DNA from: Kolteria novifilia
Lineage (GTDB): Bacteria; Planctomycetota; Planctomycetia; Kolteriales; Kolteriaceae
Direction of reading: 5' to 3'
DNA: 64,000 nucleotides
Assembly (NCBI GenBank): GCA_007748055.1
Contig: CP036279.1
Span: 2,790,001-2,854,000 of the forward strand
Shown: piece after piece, positions 18,401 through 26,806 of the stretch
How the letters are laid out: the number at the start of each line of letters is the position of its first letter
How positions within the stretch are numbered: position 1 is the stretch's first letter
The notes under the pieces: generated by a model
Told to the model about the DNA's origin: nothing
Seen by the model: only the letters and a program-made list of their open reading frames with translations
Databases searched by the model: none
Made by a program: the position numbers and the translations under genes

Positions 18401-20149
18401 GCGTACGTTGGTGATCGTGATTCGACGCCCGACGATCCAGTTCTTCTCGAAGTCGCTGACCCCGGCTCCCAACTTTTTGTAGGTGACCTTTCGACATCCG
18501 ACGATGTGACCTCGACGATCGAGGTTCAGCTCCCTCTCGATCTCGCTTTCACCGTAGGCGTCATCGATCAGTTCACCGCGCCGATCACCTACACCTTGGA
18601 TGACGGTACGGTCTTTCACACAACAGGGACTTTCTTCGAGTCCGGACCGGACAGCTTGCGATTCACCCAGGTCGAGACGCTCCTGCCCAACGCCACAATC
18701 CTCACCTCCGAAATTGGTGATCTACCGGTTGGTGTCTTTGCTCCCTTGCTTGGGGAGCCAATCGAGGGAGAAGGGTCGCCAAAGGGATGGATTCAGACAA
18801 GGGTACTTGCAGTCGAAGGTCTTCACGAAGAAACGGTTGATGCTGTCACCATCGAGATCAACGGTGTTGCCCAAGAGGTCGCGCCGTTCACGTACAGCCC
18901 GGAACGGCAATACGTCATCAATCCGAACTTTCCTGACAATCGTCCTCGTGTTTTCGTGATCCAAACGTCCATCGAGCTACCAGAGAACGTCGGGATCGAC
19001 AACCTACAGATACGCAATCAGGGTGGCTACATCACAGCGAGCCTTATCAATGTGAGCAACAACGCGGCGCTCAAAGACGCCAAAGTCTTTGTCATGGGTC
19101 AAGATCCGATTCCCAATCCACCGTCTAGCGAGCTTTCCAGTCCTACGCTGACGATGGAGAAGCTTCTCATCTACTTCGAACAGATCTATGGCGACGAGGG
19201 ACTCCGCCTGCTGGCTGCCTACCAGCAGCAGACGGGCTCCGTCTTCGAAATAACGCCGATGCCCCTTTGGTGGCCTTGGAAGTACAGCTTCACGTTTGCC
19301 ACCGGCGAATCATTGAAGATACAGATAGATCCGACGACGAATCCCGTGGGTGCTGCAGAGTATCTCTTTGAGGGTCTTGAGAAATCCCTTTCCTACTACA
19401 AGAACAATCTGCTCAACAACGGAGTCCCTTTCGAAGACCTTGGCCGATATGCGCGCGGTGTCAAGCAGATTGGAGAGACGGCCAAGCCTGTTGCTGCAGC
19501 ATACCTGAATGCCTACATCAGTGGCCTGTCGATTGTCAGCGAACCTTTGGATTGGGTCTTGACAATCGAAGAGATCTCGAAGGGGAATTGGGAAGCATGG
19601 ATTGGCTTCTGTCCATTTCTGTGTGCTGCGGCAGTTCGCTCCGGAAAAGGCCTCATCATCAGGCATGCTGGCGAATCCTTGCGGTTCGCTGGGCCCACAC
19701 TGGAAGCAGTAGAGAAAGCGTCAAAGAAGAGGTCGTACGCTGAACGGTGGACTGAACTCGAACAACTCGGATCCATGCTGACGATTCAAGAGCGGCAGTT
19801 TCTGGTCGATAGCCAGTTCTTGAGATCTGTGAGCACCTACGAAGCATCGCTCAAGTCATATCGTAAAGCGGTTCCCGCTCCGGGGCACATGGCGAATCCT
19901 CAGCCCCACCATGATTTTCCGGAAGCGTTCAAGGACGAATTCCTTGCACGCGGCATCGATCCGTATAGCCTTTACTATATGCGGTGGGTAGACGGAAGTC
20001 CCACTGGGACACACCAGTCTTGGACGGCAGCGTACAATAGGCAATGGCGTGAATTCTTCGAAGACGAAGCAGCACTTGGTCGGCCCTATACTCGACTAGA
20101 GCTTCAAACTAAGATGTTTGATTTGCGAGGTACCGGACTCTATCCGTAA
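12470..20149 (+). CDS. Giant surface protein: repeats, cadherin-like and RTX domains, C-terminal HNH-like toxin candidate
   Basis: 2559 aa; ATG 12470 with GGGAG 7 bases upstream. The N-terminus has GVERLEPRETPT, matching the LExR-type motif common at the start of exported planctomycete giants. Three repeats of about 175 aa start near residues 226, 405 and 586 (DDFERxDSPxLG). Ig-like sequence follows (about 763-955), then cadherin-like Asp-rich modules (957-1140 and 1573-1657). RTX nonapeptides such as GGDGNDVLY lie at 1203-1563 and bind calcium. An Asp-rich patch near 1675 (NDNDDDLDGVVDYDDPD) resembles linkers of large toxins. The last 80 residues begin HHDFPEAFKDEFLARGIDP and include NRQWREFFEDE, similar to the HHxFP nuclease-like domains of polymorphic toxins. 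Base composition looks less GC-rich than flanking genes. Enzyme activity is inferred only. Confidence 0.85.
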   Translation: MRLPISILPDDNHSKREPNSKSRLTRALGVERLEPRETPTDYAWASLPFLPMVYGLSQASTPEPEEAESRQEASEQPVEAQTDVGAPVEIEIVDDDQLEDGSRRSRVRRDSRASSSDTISEADESEEEDSSDPLTDDLLSSKSEGESTNGNTMRPASNQTFFAGANFSQQTNPLEASQIQSAGGSLGADNGAPGAAPTLPSQPRQPVSPEDVPPMFLSSVQSSSTLFSDDFERADSPDLGSSWSQEFGQFRVESGKATNDTRSVATADGVSATNVTVSADVALESGTENDDTGLVARYQGTGDNTMYTATFRRTNGTVYGLIHVVQDGQWTSLASGTTSATSGRLRFDVFDDTLSLYLDDTLLARAVDGTLSGPGKMGLRNHYGGSTTDNFSVDELAANPTPPVTLPFADDFERVDSPNLGTQWTNEFGNFRVESGAVTNTSRSVATLYGVTATNVSVNADVSLEAGTDNEDTGLIARHQGSGDGTMYAATFRRTNGTVRGLIHVAQGGQWTLLASGTTSDESGRLRFDVYDNTMSLYLDDQLLAHAVDDTISGPGKVGLRNHYGGSTTDNFSAEELTSDPVPAAEFPYSDDFERVDSPNLGLGWINEFGKFGIASGKAVNSSRSVATVAGLTATDVSLSAEVALESTTDNEDVGLIARHQGDGDTTMYAGKLRRINGTVRGYIYVAVDGQWTTLASGVSSTESGRLRFDVIGNTLSLSLDDVLLAEVTDDTLTGPGKVGLRNHWGGSTIDNFSVDEIPAGPLASEITLSLVSDSGAFDDDLITNDASISGTINGVYAFLNIGLDSMSQDEYVSISATLGAFSLTNAEIDSLLGPLADGQHTLYVRALDVDDSELTSQSLPFTLDRTAPVINHSAPLDGFSYTADASLVGSIADLSFPGSLHYMLDGGPLTSVAVDAGMTFDHPFGILENGNHHLYIEANDLAGNAIAPIDVHFTVKETPIAVDDYYDTDEDTPLVIDRTVGLLVNDTIIPGTVVDLVTTPHYGSIDINEDGTFIYTPNTNRYGEDSFTYRLFDGVLATNTSTVTVSVTPTPDAPSVFDDYFALPDNETMSIDLVRGLLSNDTDPDGGVLTVTIVDGPDHGTLTGNPDGTFTYVPNPDFVGDDTFSYEATNDSGDSSLGTAHLEVGITDNIIVEHDSNLLEITNIDADAVVVTTESGFIRINGRDPFSTPLEVDDVILVTVNGSDGDDYIDLRNLQLTNRYAKTTVWSNNGDDTVLGSAHKDFLSGGDGNDVLYGSGESDQLQGDAGNDIVHGGAGEDVIRWHSGADMLDGGEDERGDWLYAFASGQFEQVGNSITTTDGEMSAITMALGFEKARVYGTELDDDIKVLSSQFNAIEIYAYAGHDTVRAGGTQDTRIYGGTGNDLLTAIGGGNHFVFGEAGNDTILVATPEDTDVYGGIGDDSIVGGPGNDRLYGAGGNDTLAGSAGNDSLYADQGNPLSTGGLDSRYYFGGGRDDVLLGGDGNDRLYALSGYDSLYGGRGDDWLVTSGTTSLFGHGEFLLHGDDGNDTLSGGVGRDTLIGGSGDDSLDGHHGVDDIDGVTEDNETLLVPVPFPDSYFVVSGYSLDVDAAAGLLSNDIAIGDSPIEVSRIVDRGYGQIAYTSDGAIAFAATTSSGINSYQYVVTDGEFEVTSQLFVTVLDLAKVKLPNGRTVPDHEEESPGPFIFLNDNDDDLDGVVDYDDPDVDTGDEDLAVIELDPYAAYGDYTFTYDSNFVRLYLDREKTMLVASGSSLTSTDVGQLYVEGVATSAEYDSGRVTVSWASHDGLTSGSEIVNFNVLKFAWYSPDPDTGEPVPADDVAVDAEPIPEVSLSVVNQQIVANGDLQITVEALVYDELSELMEDPANRLQELTFTIDGVAVETVTSLPSIAGGTPQLPWRPYPFEVVVQRMFTIPSPGGSSYLLRAETSANAAGEIGWDSAYVSVDWKQVGVIEPNSGSTHLGLSLAFDGPMDLLTLDAVQAYVGDRDSTPDDPVLLEVADPGSQLFVGDLSTSDDVTSTIEVQLPLDLAFTVGVIDQFTAPITYTLDDGTVFHTTGTFFESGPDSLRFTQVETLLPNATILTSEIGDLPVGVFAPLLGEPIEGEGSPKGWIQTRVLAVEGLHEETVDAVTIEINGVAQEVAPFTYSPERQYVINPNFPDNRPRVFVIQTSIELPENVGIDNLQIRNQGGYITASLINVSNNAALKDAKVFVMGQDPIPNPPSSELSSPTLTMEKLLIYFEQIYGDEGLRLLAAYQQQTGSVFEITPMPLWWPWKYSFTFATGESLKIQIDPTTNPVGAAEYLFEGLEKSLSYYKNNLLNNGVPFEDLGRYARGVKQIGETAKPVAAAYLNAYISGLSIVSEPLDWVLTIEEISKGNWEAWIGFCPFLCAAAVRSGKGLIIRHAGESLRFAGPTLEAVEKASKKRSYAERWTELEQLGSMLTIQERQFLVDSQFLRSVSTYEASLKSYRKAVPAPGHMANPQPHHDFPEAFKDEFLARGIDPYSLYYMRWVDGSPTGTHQSWTAAYNRQWREFFEDEAALGRPYTRLELQTKMFDLRGTGLYP
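13145..14750 (+). repeat. Three tandem ~540-base coding repeats
   Basis: Within the giant gene, units starting near 13147, 13685 and 14230 each encode a module beginning with DDFER(A/V)DSPxLG and ending GGST(T/I)DNFS. Each contains RxxGTVxG and RLRFDV, consistent with a laminin-G/concanavalin-like sandwich. Codons have diverged more than residues, so the duplication is not very recent. Confidence 0.8.
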
Positions 20150-20176
20150 GTGTGGCTCCTTTGGAGAACTGTCATC

Positions 20177-21136
20177 ATGAACCTTGTCCCGGCTCTTTTC
20201 AGAGTCAGTCCATCTGATTTCACCAGGGGGTTCTGCGCGTTTGTGTCTTCGGGATCGTATGAGCCAATGCCGGTTGGAGGGCCACCGCTCATACGTGACC
20301 CAATACATGTCACCGTCAAGGAGGGTTCGAAGTGGCCAGATATCGCATCATTATCGTTTAGAGGGTGGCGACTGCTTCTAAAAAGGGAGGTCGTCACGAC
20401 TGTACTATCAGGGTCACAGTGCTTGGAGGCATTCCCTATTGTGGTTGACAAGATGCCGAAGCGATTGCAGGCATCGTCTGTCCCAGACTACTGTCACGTC
20501 GCAATCGTGAGCCAGATCGATGTTGAATTGGAGAACAGCAACTTGGGTACTCCTCAGGTTCCATTGCGATATGAACGACTAATCCCGAAGTTAGGCTCTT
20601 GGGACGGATCGTATTTTTTCACGATGAAGCAGTTCCCGGGGCCGACATGTTGTAGCATGGCGGTCGTTGAGCTCGCGCGAAGGCATTGTTGGAAGAACTT
20701 CTATTTTGAGCCCTTGGATACAAATAAACGTATTCTGCGACATCAGACGAACTATCGAGGGGTCGACTACCTTGGAGAAACGTGGCCGCCCAAGGATTGG
20801 TACCCGGTTCCTCCACAGGTCGGGCGTTCTACAGAAGAATGGATTTTGGCATATCTGTCGGACGATGTGGAAGAGTCCTCTGCTGCACGCAGTGCCATCA
20901 TGTGTCTGGGGAAAGAAGCGATACCAGGTCTCGCTATGGAGCTTGACCATCCAGATTTGAATCATCGCATGAAAGCAGCACAGATCATTGAATCGCTAAA
21001 CTTGTATGAACGGGATCCGGTCGATGACTCAACTGCAGAACGTGTTCGGGAAGTCTACCTCGAATCACCCGAGCTCTTCGGCAAGGCGCCCGAGAAGGGC
21101 CGAGGTTCCATTCTGGATCCTGTGTTGCCAGAGTAG
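20177..21136 (+). CDS. Candidate immunity protein for the giant toxin-tipped protein
   Basis: 319 aa from ATG 20177 with GGAG 10 bases upstream, starting 27 bases after the stop of the giant gene; a GTG at 20150 is directly after that stop. No signal peptide is seen, so it is probably cytoplasmic, as immunity proteins usually are. The N-terminal part (LFRVSPSDFTRG, then FRGWRLLLKREVV) is vaguely like myxobacterial double-CXXCG proteins that are paired with HHxFP lipoproteins, but the CXXCG pairs are missing. The C-terminal third (LGKEAIPGLAMELDHPDLNH) looks like a HEAT-type repeat. The role is inferred from position and size, not from a recognised family. Confidence 0.6.
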   Translation: MNLVPALFRVSPSDFTRGFCAFVSSGSYEPMPVGGPPLIRDPIHVTVKEGSKWPDIASLSFRGWRLLLKREVVTTVLSGSQCLEAFPIVVDKMPKRLQASSVPDYCHVAIVSQIDVELENSNLGTPQVPLRYERLIPKLGSWDGSYFFTMKQFPGPTCCSMAVVELARRHCWKNFYFEPLDTNKRILRHQTNYRGVDYLGETWPPKDWYPVPPQVGRSTEEWILAYLSDDVEESSAARSAIMCLGKEAIPGLAMELDHPDLNHRMKAAQIIESLNLYERDPVDDSTAERVREVYLESPELFGKAPEKGRGSILDPVLPE

Positions 21137-21901
21137 GGATACTTGAAGTACTTTCTGGCACGTGGCATAGGAGTGTCGTCAGGCCTCGATGTGACTCATA
21201 AGACAGATGATGGATTGAATTGTCGACATTTGAGACGTCTGGCCAACGAGATGATGGTGTCCCTTTATGTGCAGTGTTGAGGAGACGATCCCGAAGAGAC
21301 TTCCCGGTCAAATCGCTGTACGACCGCTTATTGGGAGAGTCAGGCGCACGAGGAGAGGATTCCTCGGGAGACACGCCTCTTTGCTTTTCAAGCTTTTCAT
21401 GTGTTGCACATTTTTCCTCGAATTCCGTGCCTAGATCCGTGCCCCAAGGGACGCTCGCTCGATCGCGTGTCTTCGCTGACCCCATGACACGATCGAACCA
21501 ACAGTCCGACCCGACGGACTTCCGTTGACGGTGTCGTCGTCCATCGAATCCGATAGGGTCAGATTCTCGTCGACTTCCAACTCAACGATGCGATCATGAA
21601 TGCTTGATTCCTTCGAGGCCCCCAGCTAGGATGAGTTTTGGGGAAAGGACTGCCCCGGTTTCGAAGACTCTTGCTGGTCGCCAAAAGCGACAGGGTTCCG
21701 CCAAAGGGAGGCTGGGACGGACTTCGACTCCATGAGCATTGTGACGCTCTACCTCGCCTGTCATTGCGATGCCCCAATCGCATTCCGCGAGATTTCCGAT
21801 CAACAGAGATCGGCGGTCTTGCGGTGCGCATTTCCCAGACAAAGTGTTTGCCTCCGTTCCTGACGACCGCCGTCTCATCCTTTTCGAAGAAAGGATGGCG
21901 T
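21137..21901. other. Intergenic region in the island, no convincing gene
   Basis: 765 bases with overlapping short frames in all phases, none with a family signature and a ribosome-binding site together. A CCGTGCC…CCGTGCC pair near 21427-21446 echoes the one at the left island end. It may be decayed mobile-element sequence. Confidence 0.4.
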
Positions 21902-22207
21902 ATGGCATTAGGGCAAAAGCCCGTCAACGGGTCCAAGGAGACTGCGCTCCCTCTCCTTGTTTCAATCGAATCGCTCCGCCTTCTCGTCGAGGAGGTCCTG
22001 CGATCCGTGGATTCCTTCCCAGGGTGGCCACTCGGTCGAGCGGCTCTCCAGGAGAGTGAGGCCGCCGCTTGCATCGGCGTCAAGCCTCATGTCCTCCGGG
22101 ACGCACGCCTTCAGCATGAGCTACCTCACACTCGCGTGGGCCGCACGGTGACCTACACCGCCGAGCAACTCAAGTCCGCCTTGGACCGCATGTCCATTCA
22201 TTCATGA
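21902..22207 (+). CDS. Excisionase-like helix-turn-helix protein
   Basis: 101 aa from ATG 21902, with AAAGGA 7 bases upstream; the open frame extends to 21638 but the upstream part is unlike protein. The C-terminal half reads LQESEAAACIGVKPHVLRDA followed by ELPHTRVGRTVTYTAEQLKS, the winged-helix pattern of MerR/excisionase DNA-binding domains (a 'helix_turn_helix_17' type). Excisionases bend DNA at att sites and can also control replication genes. Its place beside a replication-type ATPase and within tRNA-flanked DNA supports a mobile-element role. Confidence 0.7.
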   Translation: MALGQKPVNGSKETALPLLVSIESLRLLVEEVLRSVDSFPGWPLGRAALQESEAAACIGVKPHVLRDARLQHELPHTRVGRTVTYTAEQLKSALDRMSIHS

Positions 22208-22293
22208 ATGTCGTCAGTAAGTATCTTCCGCTTCGTGGATTCCAGCTCAGACGATGGCCGGAACTGCACGGCGGCAAATAAGGAACAAACGCT

Positions 22294-24331
22294 ATGAATA
22301 CCAAGCAAGATTCGAACCCGAATGGTCAGACACACTCGCTTCCCAAGCTACCATCCACCATCGGTAAGGAGGAGTTCCAGATTACCGAAACCGGATCGTT
22401 TGAATTGCGAAGAGACCGGCGTGGCAAACTGGATCAGGTGAGACTCGCGAGTCACGCTGTCCAAGTGGCCGAGATTCGATTCGTGATTCGCCGTCGCCAA
22501 GTTGAGGTGCGCTACGTCCTGAAGTTCCACGCCGAGCTTGGCTCCGTCGAGGTCGAGGTCACGCATGCTGACCTCGACGACGAACGGTCGTTCCTCCGTG
22601 CGGTTCCCCCGGGGTTCTCGCTCGCCTCGGAATATCGGGCGTTTCACAAGCTTCGCTCAATGCTAATGCGTCAGCTTGAAACCGCCCGGCACGTTGCCGT
22701 GGTGACTTCGTTGGGATGGTTCGTTTGGGGAGGCAAGCCCAGCTTCGCCCACGCCGGCGGGGTCATCCGTTCCGCTTCGAAGCAGTTCGGTTCCGGGACC
22801 AGCAATGCTCTCGGAACGCCAAATCCCTATGGTCTGGCCGACGTCGATAAGATCTGTTCCGATGTTCCGATTCTCGGAGGCGGGAAGATCTCCATCGACG
22901 ACGTCGTCGTCGAACTGCCCGAGCAATTTGCGAAGTACCGGTTCGTCGAACTCCAATCGTATACGGAAAAGGAGATAAAGAATGCGCTAAACTGTACTCT
23001 CGCCTTGTTGACGTTGGGCGATCCGTCTGTGACGTACATCTCGCTGGCTGCCATCTTCTACTCGGCCGTGAGGGACCCTCGGTTCGCGCTCTTCCTGTAT
23101 GGAGAAACGGGTTCCCTCAAGACGGCGTTCGCCCTGCTCCTTTTGTCCTTCTTCGTTGAGAATCCTCAAGAGTCGGATTTGGCAAGTTTTGCATCCACCG
23201 AAAATGCCATTCGTGCCCGCTTCACGGTCAGCGGCAACGTGGCGGTCGTCGTCGACGACTACAAAGAGCCTCCTGGTTCACGTGCGTCGTCCGCGACAAC
23301 AGAGAAGGCGGACAACGTTATCCGGTCCATTGTCAACGGCAACGGTAGAGAGCGAGCCCGTCCGGATGGGACGCTTCGACCCAACGATCCTACTCGCGGA
23401 TTGGTCATCGTGACAGGCGAGAATTTTCCGGAGAGCCTCGGGTCCCTAAAGAGCCGGACCGTAAACTTGGAGATCAACCGATCCTGCTTTGCGAACGCGA
23501 TTGAAGAAGTAAGCTGGTACCCGAGGAATCAGTTCGCTTCGAGTCAGGACTTGGCGCGGTCAGGTGTCTTCAGGACCGCGATGACGATGTTTATCCTATG
23601 GGTAGCGGAGAACTATTGTAAGATACAGGAATTCGTTGACAATCCAGGCCCCGGACTAGAGTTTGACGAGAAGCTCCATCGGCGGTTTCCGGATGCGGCT
23701 CGTGCCCTTTTCGCGGGAATGTCTGAGTTCCTTCTCCTCGCGAACTCGATGAAGGTTATTTCCGACGCTGAATATGACGATCATCTGCAAAAGACCGTTG
23801 AGGCATTGTATGCAATGCAGCACAAAGCGCTCTTGGATGCGCTTGAGGAGAAACCCACGGAAAGGTTCGCTCAGCTGTTGGTATCAGCTCTCGCTTCACA
23901 GATGTGTCATCTTGAGATCGACGATCTTGGGGATTACTTCGATTTCTGCGATGGGCGGGAGTGCGAGATTCCGCCAGAACTCCTTGGATACTCCAGGGTG
24001 GCAGCGATTGCTCCTGACGTGTCTAATAAAGACGGAGAAGAGAAGGCTGGCGAAGCAGAAGAGGAGGACGAGGACCAAGAGGAGATGACCTTCGAGACGT
24101 TCCCCTATCGTCCCCATGGGATGAGAGTCGGATGGTTCCGAGGTGGCCGAGGTGGCGTGATCGACTTGATACCAGACGCAGTATTGGCCGTGACGAATCG
24201 TCTAGCGGCAAATTCTGGGGCAACACCAATTCCAAACAAGAAGTCGTTCGGAAAGCTGCTCGCATCGGAGGGATGGATTGCGGATAAGTACAAAGACCGC
24301 AACACCTACAAACTTCGGGTAAATAATCTTG
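22294..24331 (+). pseudogene. Mobile-element replication ATPase (primase/helicase-like), cut by ISL3
   Basis: About 679 codons remain from ATG 22294 (AAGGA upstream). A Walker A motif is seen near residue 267 (LYGETGSLKTAFALL), a Walker B near 315 (VAVVVDDYKEP), then RSIVNGNGRERAR and LVIVTGENFPESL. This matches DUF927-like or phage/plasmid primase-helicases that open DNA for replication of integrative elements. An acidic linker (AEEEDEDQEEM) precedes a C-terminal piece. Near 24332 the sequence switches to an ISL3-type element read antisense; the frame happens to stay open to 25920, but that part is not native protein. The true C-terminus is lost. Confidence 0.7.
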
Positions 24332-25905
24332 CCTCGTCTTCAGAATTCGTGGGTCGATGGTGGCTCGGGGAGGTTGCCGAGATTGTGATAGAGAGCGTAT
24401 TTGAGGGTGCTGGGGTCGCGAAAGCCGTAGGATCGGCGGGTCGTCAATTTGACCTTCAGATTCATTCCCTCGACGGCGCCCGCGGAAATCTCTCCTTTTG
24501 CCTCGAACCAATTGAAGATCTGCTCGGCGTGACGCTCGAGGGTTCGTGCCAGGTTGCGCATCGGTTCGATCCGTGTGCTCAAGGCCCGGTCGAGCCACTC
24601 CTGGAAGAAGGATCCGATCCGCCAGGGAGCCTTGTAGTCCCAAAGCCGCTGGAAGTCTTCCTTCATCAGGTAGCACTTGACCGTCCTGAGGTTGTGCGTC
24701 AACAACTCGTTGAGACGAAGGACCTCCTTGCGTTTGAGGTTGCCGCGACGCTTGAGCAGCAGCCAACGCGTCCGCTTGAGCACCTCGAAGCCCTTGCGTT
24801 TGAGTTCGCGAGCCTCCTGGGCCCGCACCTTGTCGATCGCCTTGTTGAACAACTGCATGATGTGGAAGCGGTCGAGGATGTGCAGGGCCCCATTGGCCTC
24901 GCGAGCGATGACCGACAGGTAGGCCTTCCACATGTCGCTGCAGATGTACTTCAGCCGCTCGGTTCGCCGCCTGCCGAAGAAGCGAAAGAAACGACCGAGC
25001 GTCTCCTTGGTCCGGTCTTGCCCGACCCAAAGCAGACGACGCGATCCGCGGTCGATCTGATAGACCAGGGTGAAGTACTGATGGCCCTTGCGGTAGGCGA
25101 CCTCGTCGATGCCGATCGCCTCGATCCTTTCCAGGTCGCGATGGCGGATTCCCCAGCAAACCGCCATTTTCACCGCACGAAAGACGGTGTGCCAACTCGT
25201 GCCGAAAATCTCGGCGGTCTCGCACCAGCTCAAGCGTTTGGCCCAACGGGCCAGGAACCATTGGAAGCTCGACGTCGTTCGCTCCTTGCCCGAGGCCCAG
25301 GGAATGCGTTCCACCTTCACCCCGCAAGCAGGGCATGCGACCCGCCGCGCCGCGTAGACGAACCAGACCGCCAGGCCCCACAACGGCACGTGCTGAAAAC
25401 GGCGTTCCGGCAAGTGGTCGTACGTGCCGCCACGATTCCCGCAACCCGAACAGATCGGCCGGCTGCGACGCCGTGGGCGAATCCGAACCAGCAGTCCCCG
25501 TTTCGACGAATCGGCCCAAACCACCGATTCGTAGACGAAACTCCCGTGACGCTCCAAGGCGTTGAGGATAACCTGAAGTCGCATCCCGTCTCTCGCGGCT
25601 GGCGTTTGAAGAAGTCCTTGCAAACTCCATCATGCGCCACTCGAGAGCGGGATGCTCTTTTTTGGCCTCCTGCCGACTTCTCTCCTTTCCGCTTGACCAG
25701 TGGAACATCCTCCCCGCCAACGGCCAAGGAGGAGTCTTTGCCGGGCGACCGAAGCCGAGCCACGATGGCGAGAATGCAGGGCGAGCGAAGCGAGAAGACA
25801 AGGCAAAGCAGCAGCCGGACGCGGCCCTTGGCATACGGCGGTAACCTCCACTACCAAGCGGAACGGAGAAGACACTCACCACCCACAGATTTGGCAATAG
25901 AGCCA
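24332..25905 (-). mobile_element. ISL3-family insertion sequence
   Basis: The right end reads, on the minus strand, GGCTCTATTGCCAAATCTGT, a typical ISL3-type terminus. The left end near 24332 has a degenerate counterpart ending AATTCGTGGGT. The element carries one transposase gene on the minus strand plus about 300 bases without a recognised gene. An exact 8-bp target duplication is not visible (ATAATCTT versus ACAAATCT), so the ends are approximate. Confidence 0.7.
24340..25584 (-). CDS. tnpA: ISL3-family transposase
   Basis: 414 aa from ATG 25584 (MRLQVILNALERHGSFVY), the usual ISL3 start. An N-terminal zinc ribbon has CSGCG and CPACG. The DDE domain begins IEAIGIDEVAYRKGHQYFT with the first catalytic Asp, then SDMWKAYLSVIA with the second, and GAVEGMNLKVKLTTRRSYGF with the Glu. 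All three acidic residues are present and the frame is intact, so it may be active. It catalyses cut-and-paste transposition. Confidence 0.92.
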   Translation of the reverse strand: MRLQVILNALERHGSFVYESVVWADSSKRGLLVRIRPRRRSRPICSGCGNRGGTYDHLPERRFQHVPLWGLAVWFVYAARRVACPACGVKVERIPWASGKERTTSSFQWFLARWAKRLSWCETAEIFGTSWHTVFRAVKMAVCWGIRHRDLERIEAIGIDEVAYRKGHQYFTLVYQIDRGSRRLLWVGQDRTKETLGRFFRFFGRRRTERLKYICSDMWKAYLSVIAREANGALHILDRFHIMQLFNKAIDKVRAQEARELKRKGFEVLKRTRWLLLKRRGNLKRKEVLRLNELLTHNLRTVKCYLMKEDFQRLWDYKAPWRIGSFFQEWLDRALSTRIEPMRNLARTLERHAEQIFNWFEAKGEISAGAVEGMNLKVKLTTRRSYGFRDPSTLKYALYHNLGNLPEPPSTHEF

Positions 25906-26057
25906 CAAATCTTTGGGTAGGAGGAAAGCATACAAGATGTCGAATTTGAACACATCTAAGTCGTGGGTGTCGGAGAAGAGTGAGCGTTGCAACGGTGGCG
26001 TCTTTTTGTTTGCGGTAGGCTTGGGTTGGTTGGCCCTGGTTTGTCGCGAGGCGGAAG

Positions 26058-26411
26058 ATGCGAGTTCGTTGTGCGGAGAAGGAAGCGTATTGGCGGAAGG
26101 TCGTTCGTCGGCAAGAGGAGAGCGGGCGGGGCGTTCGGAGGTTCTGCCGGGAAGAAGGGATTTCGGAGGCGTCGTTCTACGGCTGGCGGCGTGAGCTACA
26201 GCGACGCGATCGAAAAGAGAAACGGTCGACTGCGGTCGATGGCGGTGGGGCGTGTCCGTCGCCGTTCGTGGCGTTGCGGGTGGTCCCCGAATCGACGAGC
26301 GTGATCGAGATCGTTCATCCCCGAGGCTACATCGTGCGGGCGCCGGCCCAAGTCGACAGCGACGCCTTGCGCAAAGTGCTTGCGGCCCTCGAGAGCGTCG
26401 AGGAGGAGTGA
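26058..26411 (+). CDS. tnpA: IS66 accessory protein TnpA
   Basis: 117 aa, a helix-turn-helix protein of IS66 (also called the IS66 insertion-sequence element accessory protein). Recognisable pieces are EAYWRKVVRRQEESG, FCREEGISEASFYGWRREL and the C-terminal VIEIVHPRGYIVR. It is followed 2 bases later by tnpB. The N-terminal two thirds recur on the opposite strand at 28178-28457. Confidence 0.85.
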   Translation: MRVRCAEKEAYWRKVVRRQEESGRGVRRFCREEGISEASFYGWRRELQRRDRKEKRSTAVDGGGACPSPFVALRVVPESTSVIEIVHPRGYIVRAPAQVDSDALRKVLAALESVEEE

Positions 26412-26413
26412 GC

Positions 26414-26806
26414 ATGTGGTCGGTCCCTCATCAGGTGCGGATATTCCTGGCTCGGGAACCGGTCGACATGCGTAAGAGCTTTCACGGGCTCATCGCCTTG
26501 GCGGAATCGGTGCTCGAGCAAGATCCGCTTTCGGGCCACCTGTTCGTCTTCATCAATCGCCGCAGAGATCGGATCAAGGTTCTCTATTGGGGCGGCGTCG
26601 GCTATTGCATTTGGTATCAGCAGTTGGAAGAAGGGAGCTATCAGCTTCCCGACGTCCAGTCGGCCGACGACGAGGCCGGCATCGAGATCACTGCCGGACA
26701 ATTGTCACTCATTCTCGAGGGCATCAACCTCTCCTCGGTCCGGCATCGCAAACGCTTTCAAGTCTCCGATCAGCACCGTGACACGCCGTCGTCCCGTCGT
26801 TCGTGA
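26414..26806 (+). CDS. tnpB: IS66 accessory protein TnpB
   Basis: 130 aa from ATG 26414. It shows the conserved TnpB pattern: VRIFLAREPVDMRKSFHGL, GHLFVFINRRRDRIKVLYW and a C-terminal region LSLILEGINL. The protein is required for transposition of IS66 elements but its biochemical role is not settled. It appears complete. Confidence 0.88.
   Translation: MWSVPHQVRIFLAREPVDMRKSFHGLIALAESVLEQDPLSGHLFVFINRRRDRIKVLYWGGVGYCIWYQQLEEGSYQLPDVQSADDEAGIEITAGQLSLILEGINLSSVRHRKRFQVSDQHRDTPSSRRS

Noticed and set aside
22294-25920. A single 1208-aa gene
   Set aside because: The last 530 codons run antisense through an intact ISL3-family transposase; the native protein stops being recognisable near 24331.
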